Shown: positions 1 through 8,795 of the stretch, in pieces
Position numbering within the stretch: position 1 is the first letter of the stretch
How the letters are laid out: every line of letters begins with the position of its first letter
NCBI GenBank assembly: GCA_027858615.1
Contig: JAQICJ010000123.1
Span: 1-38,936, forward strand
Length of the DNA: 38,936 nt
Direction: 5' to 3'
Source: Deltaproteobacteria bacterium
GTDB lineage: Bacteria; Myxococcota_A; Polyangia; HGW-17
Notes under the pieces: generated by a model
What the model was told of the DNA's origin: nothing
The model's input: only the letters and a program-made list of their open reading frames with translations
Databases searched by the model: none
Position numbers and translations under genes: made by a program

Positions 1-1
1 A

Positions 2-1072
2 TGTGATGTTATCCATCCCTTTAAATTCAAAAACTTCGATGAAGAAGATAAAGAACTGGGTTTTTGTAAACAGCATAAAGACTGCAAAAAATCTGTTTTT
101 TGCAACCTCAAGCAACCTACCCGTGTCTGGATCTTTCCTCTGCAAAAACCAAATACAAACCCTCATAAACACAAAAGTTACTACCATCGCTGCTACCATG
201 CTGTTCCAGTTCTGGTTTCAACCTATCTGCTTGAACTTTGGAATGGAAGTGTGGCTCCCGCTCACGGCTACCCGAAAATAAGCAAGGAGACCCTCGGAAC
301 TTTCCTTGGTCTTTCCTTTGATGTTCACTTGGGCAAATCGATGTTTTCTTCAAAATCCGTCAATATAAAGCCCTACTCCAAAAGGTTTCAACTTGTGGGC
401 ATCTCACAAAAAGCCATTCCCCTGGGTCTTACCATGCCCATTTCCTATGCCAAAGAGTTGAACAAGCATTTTGCCAGTAAAGATAAAGCTAAAGATGTAA
501 TCAACAAAGAAAAACATAAATTCAACACCTATTCCAGTGTTGTGGTTCATGTAAATTCCAAAAACAATATCACTACTTTTCTCGCTTACATCAACCGCCT
601 CGGCTTTACTCAAAAAGATACCAACGCCGAAACTATTGGACTGGTTATTCTTTTTGTTACAGGCATTTTGGTCTTTATCAGTTTTGTAATTATCATCATT
701 GCCGCCATTAATATTGCCAATACTTATTTCATGATCATTTCGGAAAGACGCAGAGAAATTGGAATAATGCGCGCCATTGGAGCAAACAGAGGCAATATTC
801 GTTCTATCTTCATTACCGAAGCGGCAATTTTGGGCTTTGTCGATGGGATTTTGGGTTTGATTCTAGGTTTCTTAACCTCAAAATTCGTAGATTGGATTAT
901 CTGGAACGTAGTACCTGATTTCCCCTTCAAACCAGCATCGGCTTTTTCTTATCCCCTGTGGTTGGGTTTATCAACTGTTCTCTTTGGTGTGATCTTCTGC
1001 ATGTTCGGAGCCCTCTTCCCCGCCAACCATGCTTCCAAAATCGAACCCTCTGAAGCTCTTTTGCCCAAATAG
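2..1072 (+). CDS. FtsX/MacB-type ABC transporter permease, 5'-truncated by window edge
   Basis: The reading frame is open from base 2, so the start lies outside the window. The C-terminal third has the layout of an FtsX-like permease domain: one membrane helix (TIGLVILFVTGILVFISF), the cytoplasmic coupling motif RREIGIMRAIGANRGNI, two further helices, and the ending NHASKIEPSEALLPK (the usual ending is R.sPveALR). The part before it should be the periplasmic domain and contains ELWNGSVAPAHGYPK. Five cysteines lie in the first 70 visible residues, so disulphides are possible. Such permeases work with a MacB- or LolD-type ATPase in lipoprotein or lipid export and in efflux; the partner is not visible. 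The gene converges with mutS2, 19 bp away. Family is confident, substrate unknown. Confidence 0.85.
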   Translation, partial: CDVIHPFKFKNFDEEDKELGFCKQHKDCKKSVFCNLKQPTRVWIFPLQKPNTNPHKHKSYYHRCYHAVPVLVSTYLLELWNGSVAPAHGYPKISKETLGTFLGLSFDVHLGKSMFSSKSVNIKPYSKRFQLVGISQKAIPLGLTMPISYAKELNKHFASKDKAKDVINKEKHKFNTYSSVVVHVNSKNNITTFLAYINRLGFTQKDTNAETIGLVILFVTGILVFISFVIIIIAAINIANTYFMIISERRREIGIMRAIGANRGNIRSIFITEAAILGFVDGILGLILGFLTSKFVDWIIWNVVPDFPFKPASAFSYPLWLGLSTVLFGVIFCMFGALFPANHASKIEPSEALLPK

Positions 1073-1091
1073 TTGCTAGTAAATTCCTGTC

Positions 1092-3491
1092 TCAACTGAC
1101 AATTCTGACTATGGTCACACCATCGGCGCCTTCCCCTTTTTTTCCAGGACGATAATCCACAACAAAGGGACTTTGTTTCATCAGTCTGCGCACAGATTCT
1201 TTTAGAACTCCTGTACCGTAACCATGAATAATTGTACAGAATTTCTCGTTATTCAGCATGAGCTTGTCAATATAAGTCTCTACCTTTTCCAGAGCTTCTT
1301 CTCTTCTCATTCCGCGCAGATCAAGAGTATTGCTCCCTGTTACCCCTGAATTTTCAAATTCTTCCTCCAACTTTTCTTCGGAAACAGTTGATTTTTCTAC
1401 CCGAGGAGAAAATTTGTCTGTTTTTGCTTCTTTTTTAATAACTGGTTTTTCTTCTGAATTCAATTTTTCAAGATCATCAGGAGAAATCTGAGTAGAAAAA
1501 TTACCCAACTGAACCTCAACCTTGTTATTGCTTTTGCCCAGCACCCTCACCTTCTTTTTGAGAGAGTGAGACCAATATACATTGTTGACTTCAATTTCTA
1601 CAAAATCAAGCTTCTCCCCGCGAAAGGGCTGTAGTGAATTTTCTACCTTCTGGTTAACCTTATCAAGGGATTTGCGATATTCTTTGAGTTTTGTTTTTGA
1701 TTCTGTTTTGTTTTTGATCTTTTTTTCAAGTTTGCGCAGCAGCCTTTTCAATCTTACAACTTCCTGATCTATTTCCTGATAGGAAGTTTTTTTGATTTTA
1801 TTCAATTCTCGTTTTTTCTGACGCTCCAACCTGTCTATTTCTCTTTTCTTTTCTTTGTTTTCCCTGAGTATAAAGTGGAGTTCCTCTTCTTTATCCTTGA
1901 GACTTCTTCTTTTCTGCAACAACTCTTCCAAAATGGTGTCTATCTTGTTTTCATCGCTTCCCATCAATTTCTGTGCTCTCAAGATGATTCTTCGATCCAG
2001 ACCGAGATTTCCTGCAACCTTGATACCATCTGACGTTCCCGGCAGTCCAGTGATTAATTTATAGGTAGGCTTCAAAGAATCACTGCTGAAGGAAGCATTG
2101 TTAAACCTGTCATCTAAAGTGGCTAAAGCTTTCAATCTGGAAAAATGGGTGGTTACCAGAGTAGTAACCTGCTTATCGGCCAGAAATTCCAGAATTGACT
2201 GAGCCAGGGAACTTCCCTGGGCAGGATCTGTTCCCGCTGCCAATTCATCAAATAAAACCAGATCCCGGGGAGTACATTTGCGGATAATTGTATTTATTCT
2301 GACAATTTGAGCTGAAAAAGTACTGAGATGTGAAGAAATATTCTGTTCATCCCCAATCATGGTATAAAGATTATCAAAGAAAGGAATGGTTGAATTGTCT
2401 GAGGCCGGCACATGAAGCCCCATCTGCGAGATCAGAACTATTATGCCCGTGGTTTTCACTGTAACTGTCTTACCTCCGGCATTGGGACCAGTGATGATCA
2501 TCACCTTGCCATCATTCACCAAAATATCATTGCGAACAACTTCATTGCTGCTTTTTAACAGGAAAGGATGAACACATTTGAGCAACTTGATTTTATTGTC
2601 ATTGGAAAACCTGATGGGATTGAAATCATAGGCAACAGCCATTTTGAATGCCGCATTCCACAAATCAAAAACCAGGAGTTTCTCCTCATTGATTCTGATC
2701 TGCTCGATATCATCCAGTACTGACTCTCCCAACTGGGATAAAATACGATATTCTTCAACCTCTATTTCAGATTCTATTTCACTGATTCTGTTGTTTAATT
2801 TTATTACAGAAGCAGGTTCCACAAAAACACTGGCTCCCGTATTGGAAACTCCGTGGATAACACCTGGGACTTCACTGCGAAACTCTGATTTCACTGGAAT
2901 AACAAAACGTCCCTGTCTCAATGTATGAAATTTATCCTGAATAAAGGGTTCAATTTCTTTTTGCTCCAGAATATTGTCAAGTTGAGCAGTTAATTTTTTT
3001 TGCAAAATTTGTTTGCGGTTGCGCAAACCATAGAGTTCACTACTGGCATCACTTCTAATTTCGCCATGTTCATCAATGGTATCTGCCAGCAAAGATTCCA
3101 GATAATCAAGGGAATCCATCGGTTGTATAAATTTTGACAAAGACGGAACTTCCTGATCTGCTGTTTTTTTCTGGATATCTTTTACTATTCTCAGTTGAAT
3201 CGTGATCTCATGAAGTGAAGTTGCTCTGATCGTACCTCCATGTTCAAGCCGTTCAAACTGATCTTCAAGTTCTGAAAAATCACTCAGAGAAATAGTAATA
3301 TTTTGATTTTTCAATTGTTTCAAATCGGAAATCAATTGAGAACGGAATTCAGCTTGCTGTTGGTCAGAAGCAAAATCTATTCTTTCAATATTTTCTTCAT
3401 TGCTCTCAATCTGGCAGAAATTCTTCCAGATTTTCAAGAATTCTTTCCATTCCAGATTATTAAAAGTTTTTTCCAAATTTGATTTTTTCAT
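1092..3491 (-). CDS. mutS2: MutS2 family ATPase/nuclease with Smr domain
   Basis: At 799 residues this is full length for MutS2. The Walker A motif GPNAGGKT is at about residues 335-342 and a Walker B-like stretch LVLFDELAAGTDP follows near residue 415. A long charged coiled coil (about 510-640) precedes a C-terminal Smr domain with LDLRG and HGYGTG. There is no N-terminal mismatch-recognition domain, as expected for MutS2. Family members bind branched DNA or collided ribosomes, and the Smr domain is a nuclease. It is the last gene of a tight minus-strand block, starting 4 bp after the preceding lipoprotein gene. No strong ribosome-binding site is visible, so translation may be coupled. Confidence 0.95.
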   Translation of the reverse strand: MKKSNLEKTFNNLEWKEFLKIWKNFCQIESNEENIERIDFASDQQQAEFRSQLISDLKQLKNQNITISLSDFSELEDQFERLEHGGTIRATSLHEITIQLRIVKDIQKKTADQEVPSLSKFIQPMDSLDYLESLLADTIDEHGEIRSDASSELYGLRNRKQILQKKLTAQLDNILEQKEIEPFIQDKFHTLRQGRFVIPVKSEFRSEVPGVIHGVSNTGASVFVEPASVIKLNNRISEIESEIEVEEYRILSQLGESVLDDIEQIRINEEKLLVFDLWNAAFKMAVAYDFNPIRFSNDNKIKLLKCVHPFLLKSSNEVVRNDILVNDGKVMIITGPNAGGKTVTVKTTGIIVLISQMGLHVPASDNSTIPFFDNLYTMIGDEQNISSHLSTFSAQIVRINTIIRKCTPRDLVLFDELAAGTDPAQGSSLAQSILEFLADKQVTTLVTTHFSRLKALATLDDRFNNASFSSDSLKPTYKLITGLPGTSDGIKVAGNLGLDRRIILRAQKLMGSDENKIDTILEELLQKRRSLKDKEEELHFILRENKEKKREIDRLERQKKRELNKIKKTSYQEIDQEVVRLKRLLRKLEKKIKNKTESKTKLKEYRKSLDKVNQKVENSLQPFRGEKLDFVEIEVNNVYWSHSLKKKVRVLGKSNNKVEVQLGNFSTQISPDDLEKLNSEEKPVIKKEAKTDKFSPRVEKSTVSEEKLEEEFENSGVTGSNTLDLRGMRREEALEKVETYIDKLMLNNEKFCTIIHGYGTGVLKESVRRLMKQSPFVVDYRPGKKGEGADGVTIVRIVS

Positions 3492-3495
3492 AATA

Positions 3496-4362
3496 TTATT
3501 GATCCGTAAGATGTAAATTCAACTTTATTACCTGTCTGTATCCAGCAGTTACGTTTTGATCAACTTCATTCTTAAAAGTTCCAGCCCAGCCAAGAATTTC
3601 CCTGGCTTTAATTTTGCTCCAGACACCCGTATCAAGATTAAATTCAGCTTCCATAACTCCTCTTCCCACCAATTCCACTGTAAAACCTGATATTTTTACC
3701 CTGTTTTCTGAACTGGCAATAAAACTACCTTTAATTTTGGCAATATGGATATCATTTTTATGGATTACTTGTGCAACTTTGAATTCAAATTTTCTGACCA
3801 TGAGAATCTTTTTGCCCTTGAGAACTCTGGTAATAATATCTGAATTATTCCATTGCATGCCATTTTTTAAAATTTTTCTGTAAGGTTCAGGTGGAATAAA
3901 ATGAGCAAACTTGTAAAGGCTCTTGAGTAATTTATTCAATTTTAAACGATCTCCACCTTCATATTTAATGGTTACAGTGCTTAAATCAGAAGAAAACAAC
4001 TGGTTGTTAATCTTAATTGTTTTTAATACCTGCCCTGCATTCTTCATCTCTTTTGTTTTGAGAAGGGAATTGTCGGTGAAGGAATCAACGAGAAAAAGTT
4101 TTTTCCGGTTAAGATGTTCCCTGACTCCTGAAATATTCATTTTAAAGGAGCGAATTTCTTTAGATTCTCTTCCGATAACCAGTAAATTTTCTCTGAATTC
4201 AAGCAATCCTTCCACCGCCTGCCTGCTTTTGGGGCAAGGTTGAAAGGACATCTGCTTTTTTTTTGGTTCACCTACTTTTTTATTGGAACATCCCCATTGA
4301 AAAACCAGTAAAATAGATAGAACAAGTACAAAATAAGAGTATTGTTTTTGTTTTAACAACAT
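3496..4362 (-). CDS. Predicted outer-membrane lipoprotein of unknown function
   Basis: The 288-residue protein starts with a lipoprotein signal peptide: hydrophobic core FVLVLSILLVF and lipobox FQWGC with the lipid-modified cysteine at residue 25. The rest is predicted soluble and rich in Lys, Ile and Val, without a motif I recognise. The alternating hydrophobic pattern suggests beta structure, perhaps of a lipid- or lipoprotein-binding type, but that is a guess. AGGAG lies about 10 nt upstream of the ATG. It sits between rlmE (6 bp gap) and mutS2 (4 bp gap), so the three genes probably share a transcript, although the neighbours act in the cytoplasm and do not explain it. Confidence 0.75.
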   Translation of the reverse strand: MLLKQKQYSYFVLVLSILLVFQWGCSNKKVGEPKKKQMSFQPCPKSRQAVEGLLEFRENLLVIGRESKEIRSFKMNISGVREHLNRKKLFLVDSFTDNSLLKTKEMKNAGQVLKTIKINNQLFSSDLSTVTIKYEGGDRLKLNKLLKSLYKFAHFIPPEPYRKILKNGMQWNNSDIITRVLKGKKILMVRKFEFKVAQVIHKNDIHIAKIKGSFIASSENRVKISGFTVELVGRGVMEAEFNLDTGVWSKIKAREILGWAGTFKNEVDQNVTAGYRQVIKLNLHLTDQ

Positions 4363-4368
4363 CGGTGT

Positions 4369-4980
4369 TTACTCCTGCCTGAAACCAAGGCAGACAAAGT
4401 AAACTTCCTTGCTTTCTTTCCTTGATCCCTTTGGTTTTAAAACTTTTACTTTCCTGAAAGCTTTTCTGGCTGCTTTTAAAGTTTCATCAAAATCAACTCC
4501 CTGAAATATTTTTGCTGCCATATTTCCATTGTGAACAAGAATATCGGGAGCAAGATGCAGAATATATTGCACCAGGGCAGCACTTCTCACACAATCTGTA
4601 AAATTATTGCCAATTGTATCGGGAGCCATATCGGAAACTACAAGATCAAATTTCCTGCCCTCTTCTTGCAATAATTTTTGAAAATCAAATTCATAAAAAT
4701 CTTGCTGGTAAAATTCAAAATTGCTTGATTCCGGAAAATTTATCTTTTTCAGATCAATGGCAACCAGTTTACCTGGGGAAGATAATTTTTTTAAAATATA
4801 CTGAGACCAAGAACCTGGTGCACATCCCAGATCCAGAACAAAGACATCTTTGTTCAGTAATTTATGTTTTTTATCAATTTCCATGAGTTTATAAACTGCT
4901 CTGGAAAGATAATTTTCCTTCTTTGCTTTTTGATAATATTTATCGTGTCGGTATTTGCGATCATTGAATTTGCTATTCAT
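4369..4980 (-). CDS. rlmE: 23S rRNA 2'-O-ribose methyltransferase RlmE/FtsJ
   Basis: The 203-residue protein is a complete FtsJ-type Rossmann methyltransferase. The SAM-binding motif DLGCAPGSWSQ is at residues 50-60. The catalytic K-D-K-E tetrad is visible as K31 (RAVYKL), D117 (VSDMAP), K157 (AAKIFQG) and E192 (SKEVYFV). Family members methylate a uridine in the peptidyl-transferase region of 23S rRNA. It lies downstream of rplC, and both concern the large ribosomal subunit, but a 166-bp mobile-type repeat with a terminator-like hairpin sits between them and may uncouple their transcription. It could instead belong to the broader RrmJ/TlyA group, which is less likely given the tetrad. Confidence 0.93.
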   Translation of the reverse strand: MNSKFNDRKYRHDKYYQKAKKENYLSRAVYKLMEIDKKHKLLNKDVFVLDLGCAPGSWSQYILKKLSSPGKLVAIDLKKINFPESSNFEFYQQDFYEFDFQKLLQEEGRKFDLVVSDMAPDTIGNNFTDCVRSAALVQYILHLAPDILVHNGNMAAKIFQGVDFDETLKAARKAFRKVKVLKPKGSRKESKEVYFVCLGFRQE

Positions 4981-5214
4981 AATAATCCTGTTCTGAACGT
5001 TTCAAAATAAAAGTCAACTCAAGCCGGAACTTCTCAAAAGTGAAAAGTGGAGAATAAATTGCTGCTGCCTTAATTTGCGATATTAATGAAAGGATTGCAA
5101 GGAGCATAATTTTTTATGTAATCCCCGCTTAAAATTGGCAAGAAATGTTTTGTTTGCTGAATAAATGCTGGAAAAAAAGAAATGGAGAGGAGGAATAAGA
5201 TCTGAAAGACTAGA
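4981..5214. other. Intergenic region upstream of rlmE, no gene seen
   Basis: Together with the adjacent repeat this makes a gap of almost 400 bp between rlmE and rplC. The stretch is AT-rich and has many stop codons in all frames. It should contain the rlmE promoter, but I could not identify convincing -35/-10 hexamers. The original rplC stop triplet, before the repeat inserted, appears to survive as CTA at 5210-5212. Confidence 0.4.
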
Positions 5215-5380
5215 TAGTTCCCATCCCCAAAAAGGAAGGTATTGCCTGGATGCGGAATTTTACCTCATCTGCTTTGTCATAACTTCTTGAAATAGTGTCA
5301 ACTATATCTTCGAAGTTACTCCGTACATCTGAGGCAAACTTCTCATTCAGTCAAAAAAACCCATTCTGGGATTGAAACTA
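5215..5380 (+). repeat. 166-bp dispersed element, copy 1 (abuts rplC stop)
   Basis: The left end is TAGTTCCCATCCC and the right end is a slightly diverged GGGATTGAAACTA. GA flanks both ends. The last three bases (5378-5380) are the rplC stop codon on the minus strand. Entering from rplC, the RNA would read TAG, then a CCCA/TGGG hairpin, then seven T: a terminator-like structure. The inner stem AACTTC/GAAGTT with ATAGT/ACTAT is at 5281-5316. Confidence 0.9.
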
Positions 5381-6031
5381 GATATAAACGCGCTTTTTGG
5401 CTGCATATCTGATTACGAGATAGCCGTTTTGATGTCCGGGTACACTGCCCCTTACCATAATGAGATTTTCATCTTTATCAATGGCGGCAATTTTCAGATT
5501 TTGAATGGTGACTTTTTTATTGCCCATTCTTCCGGGCATTTTCTGACCCTTGATAATGCGGGAAGGATCAAGACTGGTACCAACTGAACCACCATGTCTG
5601 AAAAATTCATGAGTACCATGAGTACTTACTGAACTACTGAAATGGTATCTTTTGATAACACCCTGAAAGCCTTTACCTTTACTGTAACCAGTAACGTCAA
5701 TGGGATCTCCAACTTTGAAAACATCAGAAACAGTCAGTTCTTTACCGGCTTTATAATCTTCGGGAATTTCATCAACCCTGATCTCTTTGATAAATTTCTT
5801 GGGAGTAACATCCACTTTAAGAAATTTACCCAGATCGGGTTTATTGATTCTCTGCTCCCTTTGATCGTCAAAACCTAGTTGAACTGCGGTATATCCGTGT
5901 TTATCGGATGTTTTAACATCCAATACCACGTTGGGTCCAGCTTTAATAACTGTGACCGGTACTCTGTTCCCTTTATCGTCGAAAATTTGAGTCATACCAA
6001 CTTTTTTTCCTAAAATTCCTTGTTTGATCAT
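5378..6031 (-). CDS. rplC: 50S ribosomal protein L3 (uL3), isolated gene
   Basis: The 217-residue protein has the L3 signatures LGKKVGMTQIFDDKG at the N terminus and GSVGTSLDPSRIIKGQKMPG with MGNKKVTIQNL in the second half. L3 is an early-assembling large-subunit protein that nucleates 23S rRNA folding near the peptidyl-transferase centre. In most bacteria rplC sits between rpsJ and rplD; here it has no ribosomal-protein neighbour and is preceded by a structured leader of about 120 nt. GAAAGG lies before the ATG. Its TAG stop is the terminal triplet of a 166-bp repeat. It may be a second L3 copy or the only one; the window cannot decide. Confidence 0.95.
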   Translation of the reverse strand: MIKQGILGKKVGMTQIFDDKGNRVPVTVIKAGPNVVLDVKTSDKHGYTAVQLGFDDQREQRINKPDLGKFLKVDVTPKKFIKEIRVDEIPEDYKAGKELTVSDVFKVGDPIDVTGYSKGKGFQGVIKRYHFSSSVSTHGTHEFFRHGGSVGTSLDPSRIIKGQKMPGRMGNKKVTIQNLKIAAIDKDENLIMVRGSVPGHQNGYLVIRYAAKKRVYI

Positions 6032-6052
6032 AATGATATAACCTTTCTTGTT

Positions 6053-6138
6053 CGTTCCCTTGGGAAACTGACCAGAGGAAGCCCCACAGTGGGCTTCGTA
6101 GTCGCTGATAAAACTTCAACCCTGGATAAAAGTTGAAG
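6053..6138 (-). promoter_or_regulatory. Structured rplC leader: three successive hairpins
   Basis: Three inverted repeats lie between the presumed rplC promoter and its start. Their arms are CTTCAAC/GTTGAAG (6114-6120 with 6132-6138), GAAGCCC/GGGCTTC (6078-6084 with 6091-6097) and GTTCCC/GGGAAC-like (6053-6066), the last about 20 nt before the start codon. Ribosomal-protein leaders are often folded autoregulatory sites. That function is inferred here; only the inverted repeats are seen. Confidence 0.45.
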
Positions 6139-6162
6139 ATAATAAAATAAGTTCAAGGTGAG

Positions 6163-6191
6163 TTGATAGAGGATTAACCCAGTCAAGTCAA
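6163..6191 (-). promoter_or_regulatory. Candidate rplC promoter
   Basis: On the minus strand TTGACT (6186-6191) is followed after 17 nt by TATCAA (6163-6168), a five-of-six and a four-of-six match to the sigma-70 hexamers. It would give a leader of roughly 120 nt holding the three hairpins described separately. The 6192-6482 stretch beyond it holds no gene I can support. Confidence 0.35.
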
Positions 6192-6482
6192 TAAAAAACT
6201 GTTCTAACCAAATACTTTTTGCCAAATAATCCAAGTCCATTATATATCCAGCCTCAAGCAGGTTTTTTCCATTTTGAATTGAAAATCTGAAAAAAAACTG
6301 TACTTTTTGCCCAACAAACAATTCTTTTCCAAAATTGCGGTTGTGTGGCAATAAGAGCAGTGTTAAATTCAAAGTCGGTATTTTCTCCTCAGCCTGTTTT
6401 CAGTCTCAACCCTGGAAATCGGCAACAAGAAAATTTAATTGATAAATCATGTTATTTACAACATTAATTTCCGGAGGATCTC

Positions 6483-7358
6483 ATGTATCTTGGTGTAATT
6501 GGTGGCAGCGGCTTTTACGAAATAGAAAAATTGAAAATCAAAGATGAAAAACAGGTCTGGACTCCATTCGGCAAACCATCTTCTCCCTTATATTTCGGTC
6601 AACTAAACGGATTGGAACTTGTTTTTCTGGCCAGACACGGCCAAGGTCATGTTGTTCCACCCCACCAGCTCAACTACCGAGCAAATATCTGGGCTCTCAA
6701 AAGTGTCGGAGTAACCCATATTATGTCTGTAAGCGCTGTTGGTTCACTTGAAGAAAATATTCCTCCGGGAGATATGGTGCTAATTGATCAATTCATCGAT
6801 GCCACCCGCAAAAGAGATCTGACATTCTATGACGATCTGGCTGTACACGTCAGTCTGGCAGATCCCATCTGTATGGATCTGGCCAATCTTACTGCCCAAG
6901 CTGCAAAAACTCTGGAAGTAAATGTCCACCAGGGTGGAACCTATGTCTGCATTGACGGTCCCCAATTTTCCACCAGAGCCGAATCTGTCATGTTTAAAAA
7001 TGGAGGAGCTTCAGTGATTGGAATGACCAATGCAACCGAAGCTCGCCTGGCAAGGGAAGCCGAACTTCATTTTTGTACTTTGGCCATGGTTACTGACTTT
7101 GACTGCTGGCTCGAAGAAGAAGAAAATGTCTCTGTGGCTGCAGTTGTAAAAACCATGGAACAAAACAGCAAGAATGCAGCTGCCATTCTAACTAATCTGT
7201 GTACCCGGATTTCCCAAAATCAATTGACTCCCTCCTGCACTCTTTGTTCCAACAGCCTCGATCATGCAGTGATGACCTCATTCCAGACTCTCAGTAAAAA
7301 CCATAAAGAAAAATACCAACTTCTGTTGAAAAATTACCCGGGATTTGATGATGAATAA
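6483..7358 (+). CDS. mtnP: S-methyl-5'-thioadenosine phosphorylase
   Basis: The 291-residue protein belongs to the MTAP/PNP phosphorylase family. GVIGGSGFYEIE at the N terminus, FLARHGQGHVVPPHQLNYRAN, GPQFSTRAES and VTDFDCWLEEEE are in the usual order. The Asp pair in TDFDCW occupies the place of the purine-binding TDYDCW of MTAP. Members split methylthioadenosine with phosphate to adenine and 5-methylthioribose-1-phosphate, clearing a polyamine-synthesis by-product. GGAGG lies 5 nt before the ATG. The next gene overlaps its 3' end by about 11 bp, so the two are probably translationally coupled. Purine nucleoside or methylthioinosine specificity cannot be excluded. Confidence 0.9.
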   Translation: MYLGVIGGSGFYEIEKLKIKDEKQVWTPFGKPSSPLYFGQLNGLELVFLARHGQGHVVPPHQLNYRANIWALKSVGVTHIMSVSAVGSLEENIPPGDMVLIDQFIDATRKRDLTFYDDLAVHVSLADPICMDLANLTAQAAKTLEVNVHQGGTYVCIDGPQFSTRAESVMFKNGGASVIGMTNATEARLAREAELHFCTLAMVTDFDCWLEEEENVSVAAVVKTMEQNSKNAAAILTNLCTRISQNQLTPSCTLCSNSLDHAVMTSFQTLSKNHKEKYQLLLKNYPGFDDE

Positions 7359-7848
7359 ACTGTTCATCCTGTTGATTACCCTGATTTCAATAAGCGGTTG
7401 CAATAAATTTGATTCAAAGGAAAAATCCAAACAAACCGATGAATTGAAAAAGGCAAAGGTGCTTTTGCGCCAGGGAGAATATGGCGCAGCCATGGACAGA
7501 CTGGAAAAACTGAAAAGCAAATACAATAATAACAAAGTATTTTGGAACACTTACGGCATGGTTTTACGTTACAACGCCTATCTCGATCTAGATCCTTCTC
7601 TTCGCCAAAAAGAAATATCAGCCTTCAAAAAAGCTGTAGAATTTGATAGGGAATTCATACCCGCCAGAATGAATCTGGCTGTTTCTTTGTGGGAAACAGG
7701 CAACAGAAATGAAGCCACTATCCATTACCAGAAAGTTCTCGATCTCAATCCCTCTCATAAAGATGCAAAAACCATCCGGAACAGAATTAAACTGATAAAT
7801 ACTCAGAATTCCCCCAAAGACAATTCTGATAAAAAGAAAACCCCATGA
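7348..7848 (+). CDS. Small lipoprotein with TPR repeats
   Basis: About 166 residues from the ATG at 7348; a TTG at 7345 and an ATG at 7351 are alternative starts. A short lipoprotein signal ends in ISGC with the modified cysteine at residue 18. The mature part contains a TPR-like helical pair, KAKVLLRQGEYGAAMDRLEKL, and a better one, MNLAVSLWETGNRNEATIHY followed by QKVLDLNPSHKDA. TPR lipoproteins act as scaffolds in the outer-membrane inner leaflet (for example in Bam-type or secretion complexes), but nothing here identifies a partner. It overlaps mtnP and runs into the kinase gene, forming one operon. Confidence 0.75.
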   Translation: MMNKLFILLITLISISGCNKFDSKEKSKQTDELKKAKVLLRQGEYGAAMDRLEKLKSKYNNNKVFWNTYGMVLRYNAYLDLDPSLRQKEISAFKKAVEFDREFIPARMNLAVSLWETGNRNEATIHYQKVLDLNPSHKDAKTIRNRIKLINTQNSPKDNSDKKKTP

Positions 7849-7859
7849 CAGGAGGAAAT

Positions 7860-8768
7860 ATGTCTTTAGTTGTAGTTGGCTCAGTAGCTTTTGATGATGT
7901 AGAAACCAGATATGGCAGAAAGAAAAAAGTATTGGGAGGCTCGGCCTCCTATTTCAGTTTCGTCGCCTCTAATTTATCTCCTGTCAAAGTGGTAGCTGTG
8001 GTAGGGGATGATTTTCCTCAGGAATATATCTCCTTGTTTGAAAACAGAAAAGTTGACATTGAGGGTCTGGTTCGCAAAAAAGGTAAAACTTTTTTCTGGA
8101 GAGGCAAATATTCAGATGATTTTACTTCCCGGCAAACCCTGCAGACTGATCTCAATGTTTTTTCCGGTTTTAACCCGCTTTTACCCGATATATACAAAAG
8201 CGCCCCTTTTCTCTTTCTGGCCAATATTCACCCGGCCCTGCAATTGCAGGTATTGAAAAGTATGAATGGAAACCCTTTTGTTGCTTGCGATACGATGAAT
8301 CTGTGGATAAACACCGAAAAAGAAAAGTTGCTGGAACTAATCAAAAAAGTTGATCTGCTCACCATCAATGACGAAGAAGCCAGACTGCTCAGTGGAGAAT
8401 TCAATATTATTAAAGCTGGAAAAGCAATTCAAAAGATGGGACCTGAATACTTGATTATCAAAAGAGGAGAATATGGTGCCATTCTCTTTTTATCGGAAAC
8501 TCTTTTCTTTGTTCCCGCCTTCCCTCTGCTTGATTTCAAAGATCCCACCGGAGCCGGTGATTCTTTTGCCGGTGGTTTTATGGGCTATATTGCCGGGCAG
8601 GGTAAGGTTAACGAAAAAATTATCAAAAAATCCATGCTTTATGGCGCCGTCTGCGCTTCTTTTACAGTTGAAGATTTCTCCCTGGAAAGGTTGCAGACAC
8701 TCTCCCCTCAACAGATCAATTCCCGCTACGACAAAATGATCAATTATATAAACCCCAACTATATCTGA
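7860..8768 (+). CDS. PfkB (ribokinase) family carbohydrate kinase
   Basis: The start at 7860 is chosen because AGGAGG (7850-7855) sits 4 nt upstream; an in-frame ATG at 7845 would place that site inside the gene. The protein has about 302 residues. The N terminus has VLGGSASYFSFVASNL (substrate site), and the C-terminal ATP-site motif DPTGAGDSFAGGF carries the catalytic Asp at about residue 234. TINDEEARLLSG is also typical. Members phosphorylate sugars or nucleosides at a hydroxymethyl group. Following mtnP, a methylthioribose- or nucleoside-related role is tempting but only inferred. It converges with lepA, 27 bp away. Confidence 0.88.
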   Translation: MSLVVVGSVAFDDVETRYGRKKKVLGGSASYFSFVASNLSPVKVVAVVGDDFPQEYISLFENRKVDIEGLVRKKGKTFFWRGKYSDDFTSRQTLQTDLNVFSGFNPLLPDIYKSAPFLFLANIHPALQLQVLKSMNGNPFVACDTMNLWINTEKEKLLELIKKVDLLTINDEEARLLSGEFNIIKAGKAIQKMGPEYLIIKRGEYGAILFLSETLFFVPAFPLLDFKDPTGAGDSFAGGFMGYIAGQGKVNEKIIKKSMLYGAVCASFTVEDFSLERLQTLSPQQINSRYDKMINYINPNYI

Positions 8769-8795
8769 TTTTGCAACAGGGAATTACTTCCAGTT

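Noticed and set aside
6028-6372. Minus-strand reading frame of about 114 codons upstream of rplC
   Set aside because: It overlaps the rplC start, covers the leader hairpins and promoter candidate, has no ribosome-binding site and its composition is not protein-like.
6373-6482. Possible riboswitch before mtnP
   Set aside because: No SAM or purine riboswitch core motifs or suitable helices were seen.
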